Shown in pieces: positions 8,391 through 15,851 of a stretch of DNA of 64,000 bases (positions are counted from its first letter, which is position 1; each line of letters begins with the position of its first letter). This stretch comes from Flavobacterium piscisymbiosum (GTDB taxonomy: Bacteria > Bacteroidota > Bacteroidia > Flavobacteriales > Flavobacteriaceae). The position numbers were made by a program, and so were the translations under genes. The notes below the pieces were generated by a model that searched no databases, was not told the DNA's origin, and was given only the letters and a program-made list of their open reading frames with translations. Location: the NCBI RefSeq assembly GCF_020905295.1, contig NZ_JAJJMM010000001.1, positions 868,001-932,000 on the forward strand, written 5' to 3'.

Positions 8391-8530
8391 AAACACATAG
8401 AAACATAGCTTTGAAGAACCTAAAAAGGCATTTCACTTATAATAAATCTCATAGCTATGTGAAATGCGGTTTCAAAAATTTTTAATTTTTAATTCTCAAT
8501 TTTTAATTAAATCTACATTTCTATGTATTT
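8391..8530. repeat. Interspersed element with CACATAGAAACATAG ends, copy 1
   Basis: Starts with AAACACATAGAAACATAG (8391-8408), holds GTGAAATGC in the middle, and ends with a decayed inverted copy (CATTTCTATGTATTT). The same start, middle and end recur at 37468-37615. It fills the 157-bp gap between the purA-like and VWA genes. No gene is seen in it. Confidence 0.6.
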
Positions 8531-8533
8531 AAT

Positions 8534-9394
8534 TTAAAGCATTTCTATATTATCTAAACCGTCAAGCGGAATTGTTCCTAAACCTGACCCTGAATTTTTA
8601 TGTGTATCGCAAATGATTTTCTTGATTACATTCGGGATTTCTCTGTGATCTTCTATAGACAAACAATTTTGTCCCAGTAATTCTTTCCACGCTACATTTG
8701 CTCTTACCGCCTGATCAGAATGTAAAACGCTGATATGATACACTTCGTAACGTTTTTGCGCTTCTTTTAATAATTCAAGGGACGTATACGTTTGCTGTCC
8801 TGAACCCATAATTTCTTTTATGGCAGATGCCGGAAGTGTTGGCAAATTTGGTTCGTCACCAACGGTAAACAACAATCCTTTTTGACCTCTTTTTTCGAAA
8901 GCATCGGTTTTGGTATGAAAAGCGGCAAAATACCACGCCAAAAGATAACTTTCTCCGGCGTTTCCTCCGCCTCCACTTTCAATATAAGTTCTGGTTAGCC
9001 ACATATCCAGTTCTTCGTCACCAGATTCGAATTGTCCAACCTGAAGCGGAAATCTGTCGCATTCGTGATCTCCAATTCCTAAGAATAAAAGTGCCGGATC
9101 CGGAACGCCGCCCTGAATGATTCCGCCCATTAATTTTGGTAATCCGTCTTTGATCAATTCATGCGGAATATGTCCCATACTTCCCGTAACATCCAATCCT
9201 AAAATAATTGGAACTGTATTTGGATGCACTTCAGAATCTCTGGCTTCACGAAATGTAATGCCGTTTGGATTCATAGATTCATGTGCCATTCCTAATTGAT
9301 TTTGCACGAAAATCTCACTTGCAGATTTAAATCCGTAACCTGCTTCTTTTGCTCTGCTCAAACGAGCGCCTAAGTCATATCTTGTACCTCCCAT
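8534..9394 (-). CDS. VWA-domain protein of the ADP-ribose operon
   Basis: A 286-aa protein with no signal peptide or membrane segment. LGLDVTGSM (66-73) is a metal-ion-dependent adhesion site (DxTGS variant of DxSxS), typical of von Willebrand factor A domains that mediate protein-protein contacts. GIGDHECD and TVGDEPN look like further metal- or ligand-binding loops. The N-terminal 60 residues are not assigned. Its start follows the stop of the upstream coiled-coil gene by 2 bp, so the pair is probably translationally coupled and may form a complex. Intracellular bacterial VWA proteins often act with ATPases or as scaffolds, but none is encoded nearby. Confidence 0.8.
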   Translation of the reverse strand: MGGTRYDLGARLSRAKEAGYGFKSASEIFVQNQLGMAHESMNPNGITFREARDSEVHPNTVPIILGLDVTGSMGHIPHELIKDGLPKLMGGIIQGGVPDPALLFLGIGDHECDRFPLQVGQFESGDEELDMWLTRTYIESGGGGNAGESYLLAWYFAAFHTKTDAFEKRGQKGLLFTVGDEPNLPTLPASAIKEIMGSGQQTYTSLELLKEAQKRYEVYHISVLHSDQAVRANVAWKELLGQNCLSIEDHREIPNVIKKIICDTHKNSGSGLGTIPLDGLDNIEML

Positions 9395-9396
9395 AA

Positions 9397-9732
9397 CTAA
9401 AATGTTTTACCAAATAAATATTCGAATCTCTTTTTTGTCACTTCAAACTGAATATTTAAATTTCTGATTGTTAATGATAATTCCATATCTTTTTGCACAA
9501 ATGCTTCCGGTTGAAAGTCAGCAAAAGTCAAACTATTCTTGTCAAGCGGACTAATGTCGATAAGGCCTTCCTGCTCTCTTTCGAGTCTTTTTATTTTAAG
9601 TTCGATATCTTCAACTCGACGTCTGTAAATTAATTCAGAGTCTTCACCAATGGTTTTGGCTCTGTCTTCTCTAATCTGATCATTGTTTCTTTTTAAAGAC
9701 TCAATAAATCTTGGTTTTAAATCATCACTCAT
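9397..9732 (-). CDS. Small coiled-coil protein of unknown function
   Basis: A 111-aa charged protein. Residues about 30-60 (YRRRVEDIELKIKRLEREQE) have the heptad pattern of a coiled coil, with a second helical stretch near 80-105. No catalytic motif, signal peptide or cysteine cluster is present. It ends 2 bp before the VWA gene, which suggests the two proteins work together. A 174-bp repeat-rich gap separates it from the PARG-like gene upstream. Function not recognised. Confidence 0.7.
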   Translation of the reverse strand: MSDDLKPRFIESLKRNNDQIREDRAKTIGEDSELIYRRRVEDIELKIKRLEREQEGLIDISPLDKNSLTFADFQPEAFVQKDMELSLTIRNLNIQFEVTKKRFEYLFGKTF

Positions 9733-9906
9733 TTCTTTTGTGGTTTTGTTTCAGGTTTTCTTTGTTTCAGGTTTCAGGTTGCGCACTGAACTTAAAACTT
9801 TGAATCTTAAACTTGAAACGGTTAATAGCTTTTTGTTTTGTTTCAGGTTTTTCTTGTTTCAAGTTACCGTATAGAACGTGAAACCTGAAACTTGAAACCT
9901 TTCAAC

Positions 9907-10725
9907 TTAATTTAATATTTCTTCAAATTGTTTGAAATTTAATTTTTTTTCGGAATTGTCAAATACCGCAAAAACTATTTTTTTGAAAGCACCTGCATAT
10001 TTTTCAGCAATAATTTTTTTGAATAATTGTGCTACATCTTTGGGTTCATTTCTAAAAACACCGCAGCCCCAAGCTCCCAAAATCAATGTTTCGCTTTTTT
10101 GTTGTAAAGCAATTGCCAAAACTTTATCCATTCTGTTTTTTAAGACCTTTTCTGTTTCAGCAATTTCTTCTTTTCGGTTATGCTGCAGCATCGCGCCTTT
10201 GTTTGGTGCAGGTGCTGTAATTACGTCTGCGACAAATGGTTTTTCAAAATAATCTCCATTATCATCATTCCAAAACAAAACATTCGGACTATAAATCATG
10301 TAATCTGAATATAAAAACGAAGATTGATTTCTATTAAAATCGTACATCGCTTTGTCTTTGATCTGCGTTTCATACAGGTTTGAAGATCTTGCCAGACTTT
10401 CTTCCTGAGCCGAAGCGCCTCCTAAAAATCCACCGCCCGGATTTTTTGCAGAAGCAAAATTCAGAACACAGATTTTACCGTTTTTCTCTTCAACGATTGC
10501 TTCAATTGTAGAACAGTTTTTGGTGACAATTTCTGTTTCAAACGTATTAGAAATTGGTGTTTTCAGGATTGCATCCCAATCGTTTGGCGCAATTGTAAAC
10601 GTATTTTGTATCGATTCTTTGAGTTCTTTTTCTATAACTACCTTTTTTCCTTTATATTCATAAAAACCATTTTTTACGATTTCTAAGGTTTTATTGGCTA
10701 TTTCGACTCTGTAATTTTTATTCAT
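9907..10725 (-). CDS. Microbial PARG-like macrodomain hydrolase (TIGR02452 family)
   Basis: Poly(ADP-ribose) glycohydrolases cleave ribose-ribose bonds in ADP-ribose chains. This 272-aa protein carries the PARG signature GGG-X7-QEE at residues 97-109 (NPGGGF, then AQEESLAR), with the acidic pair Glu108-Glu109 in the catalytic position, followed by ILGAWGCGVFRN, a macrodomain phosphate-binding loop. N-terminal residues 1-60 form the helical region usual for the family. It overlaps the prs-like stop by 4 bp, so the two are translationally coupled. It is a fourth type of ADP-ribose eraser in the operon and the only one expected to act on chains or to trim terminal ADP-ribose. Confidence 0.88.
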   Translation of the reverse strand: MNKNYRVEIANKTLEIVKNGFYEYKGKKVVIEKELKESIQNTFTIAPNDWDAILKTPISNTFETEIVTKNCSTIEAIVEEKNGKICVLNFASAKNPGGGFLGGASAQEESLARSSNLYETQIKDKAMYDFNRNQSSFLYSDYMIYSPNVLFWNDDNGDYFEKPFVADVITAPAPNKGAMLQHNRKEEIAETEKVLKNRMDKVLAIALQQKSETLILGAWGCGVFRNEPKDVAQLFKKIIAEKYAGAFKKIVFAVFDNSEKKLNFKQFEEILN

Positions 10726-11549
10726 AATTCTAATTTTACAACCTCAACCTTTTCATCATCAAAATCTTTAAAAGAGTTCGTTGTAAATATTTTGTCGAAA
10801 CAATCTAAAACTTCAAAACCTTTATTAAAGATTCCGTGGCTTACGGCTAAGTATAATTTTCCGGCATTTTTGTTTTTTAATTCTTCGGCTAAGCCAACAA
10901 AAGTTCCGCCGCCGTCGCAAATGTCATCTACAATTAAACAATCCATGCCGTTTAGATCGTCTTCGTATACTTTGAAACCAGATAATTTTCCGGTTTTTAC
11001 ATCGCGGCTTTTACTGCATTCTACTACATCAACTCCACCTAAAAATTCAGAAACTTTGTAGATCTTTTTAAGAGCGCCACCATCCGGAGAAATCAATTTT
11101 ACGTTTTCGCCAATTACTTTTAAAACTTGTTGAATAAAAGTATGGTTCGGAATCACTTCGCAATTGTTTACCAATGCCGGAGTAACTTCAGAATGCGCAT
11201 CAAAAACAAAAACTTTGTTTAGCTGAAGTCCGTTGATGATATCTGCATATACTTTTACAGAAAGCGGTTCTCCTTTTATCATGACACGATCTTGTCTTGC
11301 CGCCGGAAAATACGGAATAAACAAATCGATTACTTTAACATCCATTCTGCGTAAAGCATCTACCGTGATACACAATAAACCCAAATCGTTGAATGAATTT
11401 AATCTATGTGTGATGGTTACTTTTTCAGTGTGATCAAAATCTGGATTGATTTTAATGTGTGGTTCTCCGCCAGAAAATGTAAAACTTTGAAATTTGATTT
11501 CTTCCTGATTAAGTATCGGAGTGAATTTTGGGTCTAGGTTAAGTATCAT
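10722..11549 (-). CDS. Ribose-phosphate pyrophosphokinase-like enzyme (Prs family, short)
   Basis: Prs moves pyrophosphate from ATP to ribose-5-phosphate, making PRPP, the co-substrate of NadV. Motifs in order: SGGEPH (26-31), PYFPAARQDR (79-88), FDAHS (116-120), the flexible-loop KSRD (180-183) and the PRPP loop VDDICDGGGTF (207-217). At 275 aa it is about 35 residues shorter than housekeeping Prs, and PYFPAARQDR replaces the usual PYFGYARQDR. It is the first structural gene after the operators. Because nadV ends the same operon, it may supply PRPP for nicotinamide salvage or act like Adps of the phage NARP1 pathway, pyrophosphorylating ADP-ribose itself. The first is the default reading; the divergence leaves the second open. 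Confidence 0.85.
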   Translation of the reverse strand: MILNLDPKFTPILNQEEIKFQSFTFSGGEPHIKINPDFDHTEKVTITHRLNSFNDLGLLCITVDALRRMDVKVIDLFIPYFPAARQDRVMIKGEPLSVKVYADIINGLQLNKVFVFDAHSEVTPALVNNCEVIPNHTFIQQVLKVIGENVKLISPDGGALKKIYKVSEFLGGVDVVECSKSRDVKTGKLSGFKVYEDDLNGMDCLIVDDICDGGGTFVGLAEELKNKNAGKLYLAVSHGIFNKGFEVLDCFDKIFTTNSFKDFDDEKVEVVKLEL

Positions 11550-11560
11550 AGCTTTTATAG

Positions 11561-11581
11561 TTTGCGTTAATTATACGCAAA
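11561..11581. promoter_or_regulatory. Operator O1, palindrome TTTGCGT-N7-ACGCAAA
   Basis: A 21-bp site with perfect 7-bp arms (11561-11567 and 11575-11581) around a 7-bp AT spacer. On the minus strand it overlaps the last four bases of the -7 box and the start region of the prs promoter, the classic position for a repressor. The neighbouring NrtR-type gene is the obvious candidate regulator. Confidence 0.75.
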
Positions 11582-11607
11582 TGTAGAATTAAATTTTAAA
11601 TAAACAA
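11578..11607 (-). promoter_or_regulatory. Promoter of the NAD/ADP-ribose operon (TTG-N19-TACATTTG)
   Basis: On the minus strand TTG (11605-11607) is followed after exactly 19 bp by TACATTTG (11578-11585), matching the Bacteroidota sigma-ABfr consensus TTG-N17-23-TAnnTTTG. Transcription should begin near 11570, about 20 bp before the prs start codon, inside operator O1. Confidence 0.78.
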
Positions 11608-11612
11608 TTTAT

Positions 11613-11633
11613 TTTGTGTAAAAATTACGCAAA
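11613..11633. promoter_or_regulatory. Operator O2, TTTGTGT-N7-ACGCAAA
   Basis: Second copy of the 7-7-7 palindrome with one arm mismatch. It lies just upstream of the -33 element and its right arm forms the last codons of the regulator gene (Phe-Ala-stop). Its centre is 52 bp from that of O1, close to five helical turns, so proteins bound to both would face the same side of the DNA. Confidence 0.7.
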
Positions 11634-12317
11634 CTTTATTTCGAAGTGAAAGCCTTTATCTATTAATTCATTGTATTTCAATTTATTAAATCGAAATAAT
11701 TTTGCCGGACGACCACTTTTTATGGGTGAAAATTTTTCTGTTTCTTCTAAAAATCCATAACTAAGGATTTTTTTTCTAAAATTTCTTCGGTCGATTTCTT
11801 TCTCTAAAATGGTACAATAAAGATTTTCGAGGTCTGAAAACAGAAATTCCGCCGGAAGCAAATCGAAACCAATTGGTTCGTAAGTCAGTTTTGCTTTTAA
11901 TCTTAAAATGGCTTTCTCAATAATTAAATTATGATCGAATGCCAAAGAAGGGATTTCGTCAATTTTGTACCATTGTACTTTATCCGCATCGGTATCGGCT
12001 TTAATTTCCAGATTCGAAGCATCTACTAAAGCGTAATACGCAACCGAAATAACACGATTTCTGGAATCTCTGTGAATATCATCTCCAAAAGTGTACAGCT
12101 GCTCCATAAAAGTAAGCTGGACATTGGTTTCTTCGTGTAATTCCCGAATTACCGCATCACTCAAAGATTCATCATTTTTTACTAATCCGCCTGGTAAAGC
12201 CCAATATTTATCGGCCGAACCAAATTTTTGTTCGATTAAAAGAACATATAAACCATTGTTTTTATATCCAAAAACAATGGCATCAACGGCGATTCTAATA
12301 TTTTGTAAATTTTCCAT
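11625..12317 (-). CDS. Nudix-winged-helix transcriptional regulator (NrtR-like)
   Basis: A 230-aa protein with an N-terminal Nudix domain (about 8-145) and a C-terminal winged helix (about 150-225), the layout of NrtR, the repressor of NAD genes that binds ADP-ribose or related ligands. The Nudix box GLVKNDE(7)RELHEETNV (44-66) keeps the catalytic RE and EE glutamates; only the late Gly is replaced by Asn. It may therefore still hydrolyse a ligand, unlike the two degenerate paralogues at 60.7-62.2 kb. It is the first gene of the locus, and two palindromic operators lie between it and prs. An ADP-ribose-type effector would let the operon sense the product of its own enzymes. That effector is inferred from the family and context. 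Confidence 0.88.
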   Translation of the reverse strand: MENLQNIRIAVDAIVFGYKNNGLYVLLIEQKFGSADKYWALPGGLVKNDESLSDAVIRELHEETNVQLTFMEQLYTFGDDIHRDSRNRVISVAYYALVDASNLEIKADTDADKVQWYKIDEIPSLAFDHNLIIEKAILRLKAKLTYEPIGFDLLPAEFLFSDLENLYCTILEKEIDRRNFRKKILSYGFLEETEKFSPIKSGRPAKLFRFNKLKYNELIDKGFHFEIKFA

Positions 12318-12371
12318 AACTTAAAAAAGAGTTTGCGACGAATTGCACTAATTTTATCGAATTATTATTTT

Positions 12372-12429
12372 GCCACAGATTAAAAGATTAAAATGATTTC
12401 GAATCTGTGAGAATCTTTTAATCTGTGGC
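12372..12429. repeat. Inverted repeat GCCACAGATTAAAAGATT
   Basis: Perfect 18-bp arms at 12372-12389 and 12412-12429. A related half-copy (GCCACAGATTAAAGGATT) occurs at about 46035. It sits between the LysR gene and the NrtR-like gene and could act as a weak terminator. It belongs to the short intergenic repeats seen throughout the window. Confidence 0.65.
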
Positions 12430-12506
12430 TAACTTTTTAACCACAAAGAATTAGTGCTAATTCGTGGAATTCGTGGCCAAAAAAAAAGATTTTGTGGCTA
12501 AAAAAA

Positions 12507-13412
12507 TTATAATCTATTACCAAAAAACAACTTCAATTCTTTAGAAATAATATCAAAAAAAGAATTCAGATTATTGTTTTTAGCCGTTAATAAATAAACG
12601 TATTCTTCCGGCACGTGAAAACTATTCCACAATAATTGCAGTTTATTTTCTTTGATATATTTTCTCGCATTACAATTCCACGTTATGGCTACTCCTTCAT
12701 TATCTACCAACATTCTAAGCATTTCAGATTCTGACGGAATAATATAATTAGGCACCATCGATGGGCGTTTTTTATTAAAAGCGTGCAGCCAGAATAATTT
12801 TATATGCGGAATTCTGGCATCGTGACTGTACCATTTTTGTTCGTTAAGCCATAGCTCTAAGTCTGTAAAATTGTCTGCTTTTAATTTCTGACGAAATTCT
12901 GTTGCATCCAAATTTACTGGCGCCACCATAATCAGCTTAATTTTTCCGACGATTTCATAAATAGTGTCAAACGTATCAAAACGTTTTGTGGTGATGGCAA
13001 AATCAAGTTTTTTGGCATCGACAAGCGCAAATAGCGCATCATTATCTGCAAAGGTAAAATCGATTAAATCAAATTTAGAGATTAACAAATTGCCAATACA
13101 ATTAAAAAGATCTTTCGAAATACCTACCGATATTAATCTGTTTGCGTCCTCAGCCTTTGCCCTAAAAGTATTCTCTACATTTTCAAGGCGATCGAGCGCA
13201 TCAATGATTAAATTATTCAGTAACTTAGCGTATTCCGTTGGTTCTACGCCCTTTGACTTTCGGTTAAACAATTTATTACCCACATGAGCTTCCAGCATTG
13301 AGATTTGCTGGCTAACTGCAGGCTGACTCATAAACAACTCTTTTGCAGCGATAGAAAAATTTCCGTTTTTATAAACCGCTTTAAATGTTCTGTACCATTC
13401 GAGATTTACCAT
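12507..13412 (-). CDS. LysR-family transcriptional regulator
   Basis: A 301-aa regulator with the LysR N-terminal winged helix-turn-helix (residues 1-60, AAKELFMSQPAVSQQISMLE) and a periplasmic-binding-protein-like effector domain (about 90-295). It is divergent from the DJ-1/PfpI gene across an 85-bp intergenic space, the usual arrangement for a LysR regulator and its target. On its own strand TATGTTTG (13432-13439) resembles a -7 box. The effector cannot be told from sequence; the targets suggest aldehyde or electrophile stress. It is separate from the NAD operon by spacing and by the repeats at 12.37 kb. Confidence 0.88.
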   Translation of the reverse strand: MVNLEWYRTFKAVYKNGNFSIAAKELFMSQPAVSQQISMLEAHVGNKLFNRKSKGVEPTEYAKLLNNLIIDALDRLENVENTFRAKAEDANRLISVGISKDLFNCIGNLLISKFDLIDFTFADNDALFALVDAKKLDFAITTKRFDTFDTIYEIVGKIKLIMVAPVNLDATEFRQKLKADNFTDLELWLNEQKWYSHDARIPHIKLFWLHAFNKKRPSMVPNYIIPSESEMLRMLVDNEGVAITWNCNARKYIKENKLQLLWNSFHVPEEYVYLLTAKNNNLNSFFDIISKELKLFFGNRL

Positions 13413-13497
13413 GACATAAATTTATTTATAACAAACATAGTTTATTTTATTTTTACAAATATCACTTAAGCTGTAAATTTGACAAAAATTTAAACTT

Positions 13498-14259
13498 ATG
13501 AAAAAAATAGCATTACTTACGATTATAACCTTAACAGCTTTTAGCTCAACCGCTATAGCTCAAAAAACAAATAAAAAAAGTATGAAAAAAGTATTATTTG
13601 TTGTAACCAGTAACGATAAACTGGGCAATACAGGAGAAAAAACTGGATTTTGGTCAGAAGAACTTGCTGCACCTTATTATGAATTATTAGATCAGGGAGT
13701 AGAAATTACAATTGCAACTCCGCTTGGAGGTCAGCCACCAATTGACCCAAAAAGCGCCGATCCTGCATCTGCAACTGAAGACACAAAACGTTTTGATGCC
13801 GATAAAACATTACAGGAAAAATTAAAACACACGCTTAAACTTTCGACTATTAATCAAAAAGATTATGATGCTGTTTTTTATCCTGGAGGTCACGGACCAC
13901 TTTGGGATTTAGTCGAAGATAAAAACTCAATTGCTTTAATCGAATCTTTTTATACGCACAAAAAACCAGTAGCTTTTGTTTGTCACGCTCCGGCAGTTTT
14001 GAAAAACGTAAAAGTAAACGGTGAATTTTTAGTAAAAGGCAAAAAAGTAACCGGTTTTACCAATGAAGAGGAAGAAGCAGTTGGATTAACCAAAGTTGTT
14101 CCGTTTTTATTAGAAGATGCTTTAACCCAAAACGGCGGTAAATTCTCAAAAGGACCAAACTGGGCACCATATGCTGTAGAAGATGGTCTTTTGATTACAG
14201 GACAAAACCCGGCATCATCTAAATTGGTAGCTGGTAAATTATTGGAGAAATTAAAGTAA
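13498..14259 (+). CDS. Exported DJ-1/PfpI-family protein (type 1 glutamine amidotransferase-like)
   Basis: A 253-aa protein with a signal peptide (residues 1-21, ending AIAQ) and a DJ-1/PfpI domain. Key residues are Glu in GFWSEELAAPY (50-60), the glycine-rich YPGGHGPLWDL (128-138), and the nucleophile elbow AFVCHAPAVL with Cys162-His163. Relatives (Hsp31/YajL/DJ-1) act as glyoxalases or in protection against carbonyl stress. An exported form is less common and implies action in the periplasm. It is divergent from the LysR gene and 178 bp upstream of the aldehyde reductase gene, so a shared carbonyl-detoxification role is likely but inferred. Confidence 0.88.
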   Translation: MKKIALLTIITLTAFSSTAIAQKTNKKSMKKVLFVVTSNDKLGNTGEKTGFWSEELAAPYYELLDQGVEITIATPLGGQPPIDPKSADPASATEDTKRFDADKTLQEKLKHTLKLSTINQKDYDAVFYPGGHGPLWDLVEDKNSIALIESFYTHKKPVAFVCHAPAVLKNVKVNGEFLVKGKKVTGFTNEEEEAVGLTKVVPFLLEDALTQNGGKFSKGPNWAPYAVEDGLLITGQNPASSKLVAGKLLEKLK

Positions 14260-14437
14260 GATGCTAAGGGACTAAGGTTCTAAGTTGCTAAGATTTTCTG
14301 CTGGCAACTTAAAAACTCAATATCTTATTCACTAATTAATAAAATTTAAATAATAACGATGCTAAGTTTGCTGGGTAAATTCAAAGAAAAAAAACTTAGA
14401 ACCTCAGAAACTTAGCATCTCAGAAACTTAAAAAAAC

Positions 14438-15595
14438 ATGCTAAACTTTGAATTATATAATCCGACGAATTTAATCTTCGGAAAAGGACAAATAGAAAAA
14501 CTTTCGACTTTGGTTCCAAAAGACGCTAAAATCTTATTGGCTTACGGTGGTGGAAGTATTTTTCAGAACGGAATTCACGAACAGGTAATCAAGAATCTTA
14601 AAGGTTTTGATATCGTTGAATTTGGCGGAATTGAGCCGAATCCTCATTTTGAAACTTTAATGAAAGCTGTAGAAGTAATCAAAAAGGAAAAAATTACTTT
14701 TATTCTGGCTGTTGGTGGCGGATCTGTTATTGACGGTGTAAAATTTATTTCGGCAGCTGTAAACTTTGACGGAAATCCGATTGATATTTTGCAAAAACGT
14801 TTGTTGATTAAAGAAAATGCAATGCCTTTTGGAACTGTTTTGACTTTACCGGCAACAGGAAGTGAGATGAATTCAGGAGCTGTGGTTACCATTACCGAAA
14901 CTCAGGAAAAACTGGCTTTTGGCGGAAGCGCGATGTTTCCTCAATTTTCTATTTGCGACCCTACTGTTATTGCTTCTTTACCAAAAAGACAATTGCAAAA
15001 CGGTGTTGTAGATGCTTATACTCACGTAATGGAGCAATACTTAACGTATCCGCACGAAGGTTATTTGCAAGACCGAATTGCCGAAGGAATTCTTCAAACA
15101 TTAATTGAAGTTGGTCCAAAAGTGGTGGAGAATCCTACCGATTATGCTTTGGCTTCGAACTTTATGTGGAGCTGTACAATGGCGTTAAACGGATTGATTC
15201 AAAAAGGTGTTCCGTCTGATTGGGCAACGCACATGATTGGTCACGAATTAACTGCTTTATACGGAATTGATCACGCGAGAACTTTGGCTATTATTGGCCC
15301 AAGTTTATACGAGGTGATGTTTGATACTAAAAAAGAAAAATTAGCGCAATACGGAAGAAGAATTTTTGGTTTAACAGGTTCTGATGACAAAGTAGCCAAA
15401 GAAGCTATCGACAAAACTGTTGAATTTTTCCATACTATGGGAATGGATACTAAACTTTCTCAATATATTGAGGATTACAGCAAAACAGCAGATTTTATTG
15501 TAAATCGTTTCGACAAAAGAGGTTGGAAAGGTTTAGGCGAAAAACAATTGATTACTTTAGATAAAGTAAAATCGATTGTTGAGATGAGCTACTAG
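14438..15595 (+). CDS. yqhD: Iron-containing alcohol dehydrogenase, YqhD-type aldehyde reductase
   Basis: An NADPH-dependent group III alcohol dehydrogenase, expected to reduce short or toxic aldehydes. The 385-aa length matches YqhD. Visible are the cofactor loop GGGS (37-40), AVGGGSVIDG (91-100), TGSEMNSGAVVT (140-151), and metal ligands Asp192, His196 (VVDAYTHVMEQ), His265 and His279 (in MIGHELTALYGIDHART). It follows the DJ-1-like gene on the same strand. The gap carries decayed intergenic repeats (GATGCTAAG and its inverse), so it may have its own promoter. It ends 66 bp before a strong terminator. Confidence 0.9.
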   Translation: MLNFELYNPTNLIFGKGQIEKLSTLVPKDAKILLAYGGGSIFQNGIHEQVIKNLKGFDIVEFGGIEPNPHFETLMKAVEVIKKEKITFILAVGGGSVIDGVKFISAAVNFDGNPIDILQKRLLIKENAMPFGTVLTLPATGSEMNSGAVVTITETQEKLAFGGSAMFPQFSICDPTVIASLPKRQLQNGVVDAYTHVMEQYLTYPHEGYLQDRIAEGILQTLIEVGPKVVENPTDYALASNFMWSCTMALNGLIQKGVPSDWATHMIGHELTALYGIDHARTLAIIGPSLYEVMFDTKKEKLAQYGRRIFGLTGSDDKVAKEAIDKTVEFFHTMGMDTKLSQYIEDYSKTADFIVNRFDKRGWKGLGEKQLITLDKVKSIVEMSY

Positions 15596-15660
15596 CTTCA
15601 GTCGCAGTATTTAGTCGCAATCAAACTGAAAACTGTGACCGTAAACTGAAAACTAAAAAA

Positions 15661-15695
15661 AAAAGGCGTTCTTGAATTTTTCAGGAACGCCTTTT
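15661..15695 (+). terminator. Intrinsic terminator after yqhD
   Basis: Hairpin AAAAGGCGTTCTTGAA / TTCAGGAACGCCTTTT with a T-rich tail. It lies between convergent genes and may serve both. Confidence 0.88.
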
Positions 15696-15851
15696 TACAA
15701 TACTAAAACAAAACTAACTAACTCAATTTTTGCTAAACTCATTAAATTCTAATTTACAAGTAGTTACAACGTAGTAGTTTTATTTTTATTGTGTATAATT
15801 AAAAATAATTTTTATTTTTTTTGATCTTCTTCTAAAATCGTAGAAAACGGC

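Noticed and set aside
874..12317. DarT-like or other ADP-ribosyltransferase partner in the operon
   Set aside because: Every gene was read and none has a transferase signature other than KptA, which acts on RNA 2'-phosphates.
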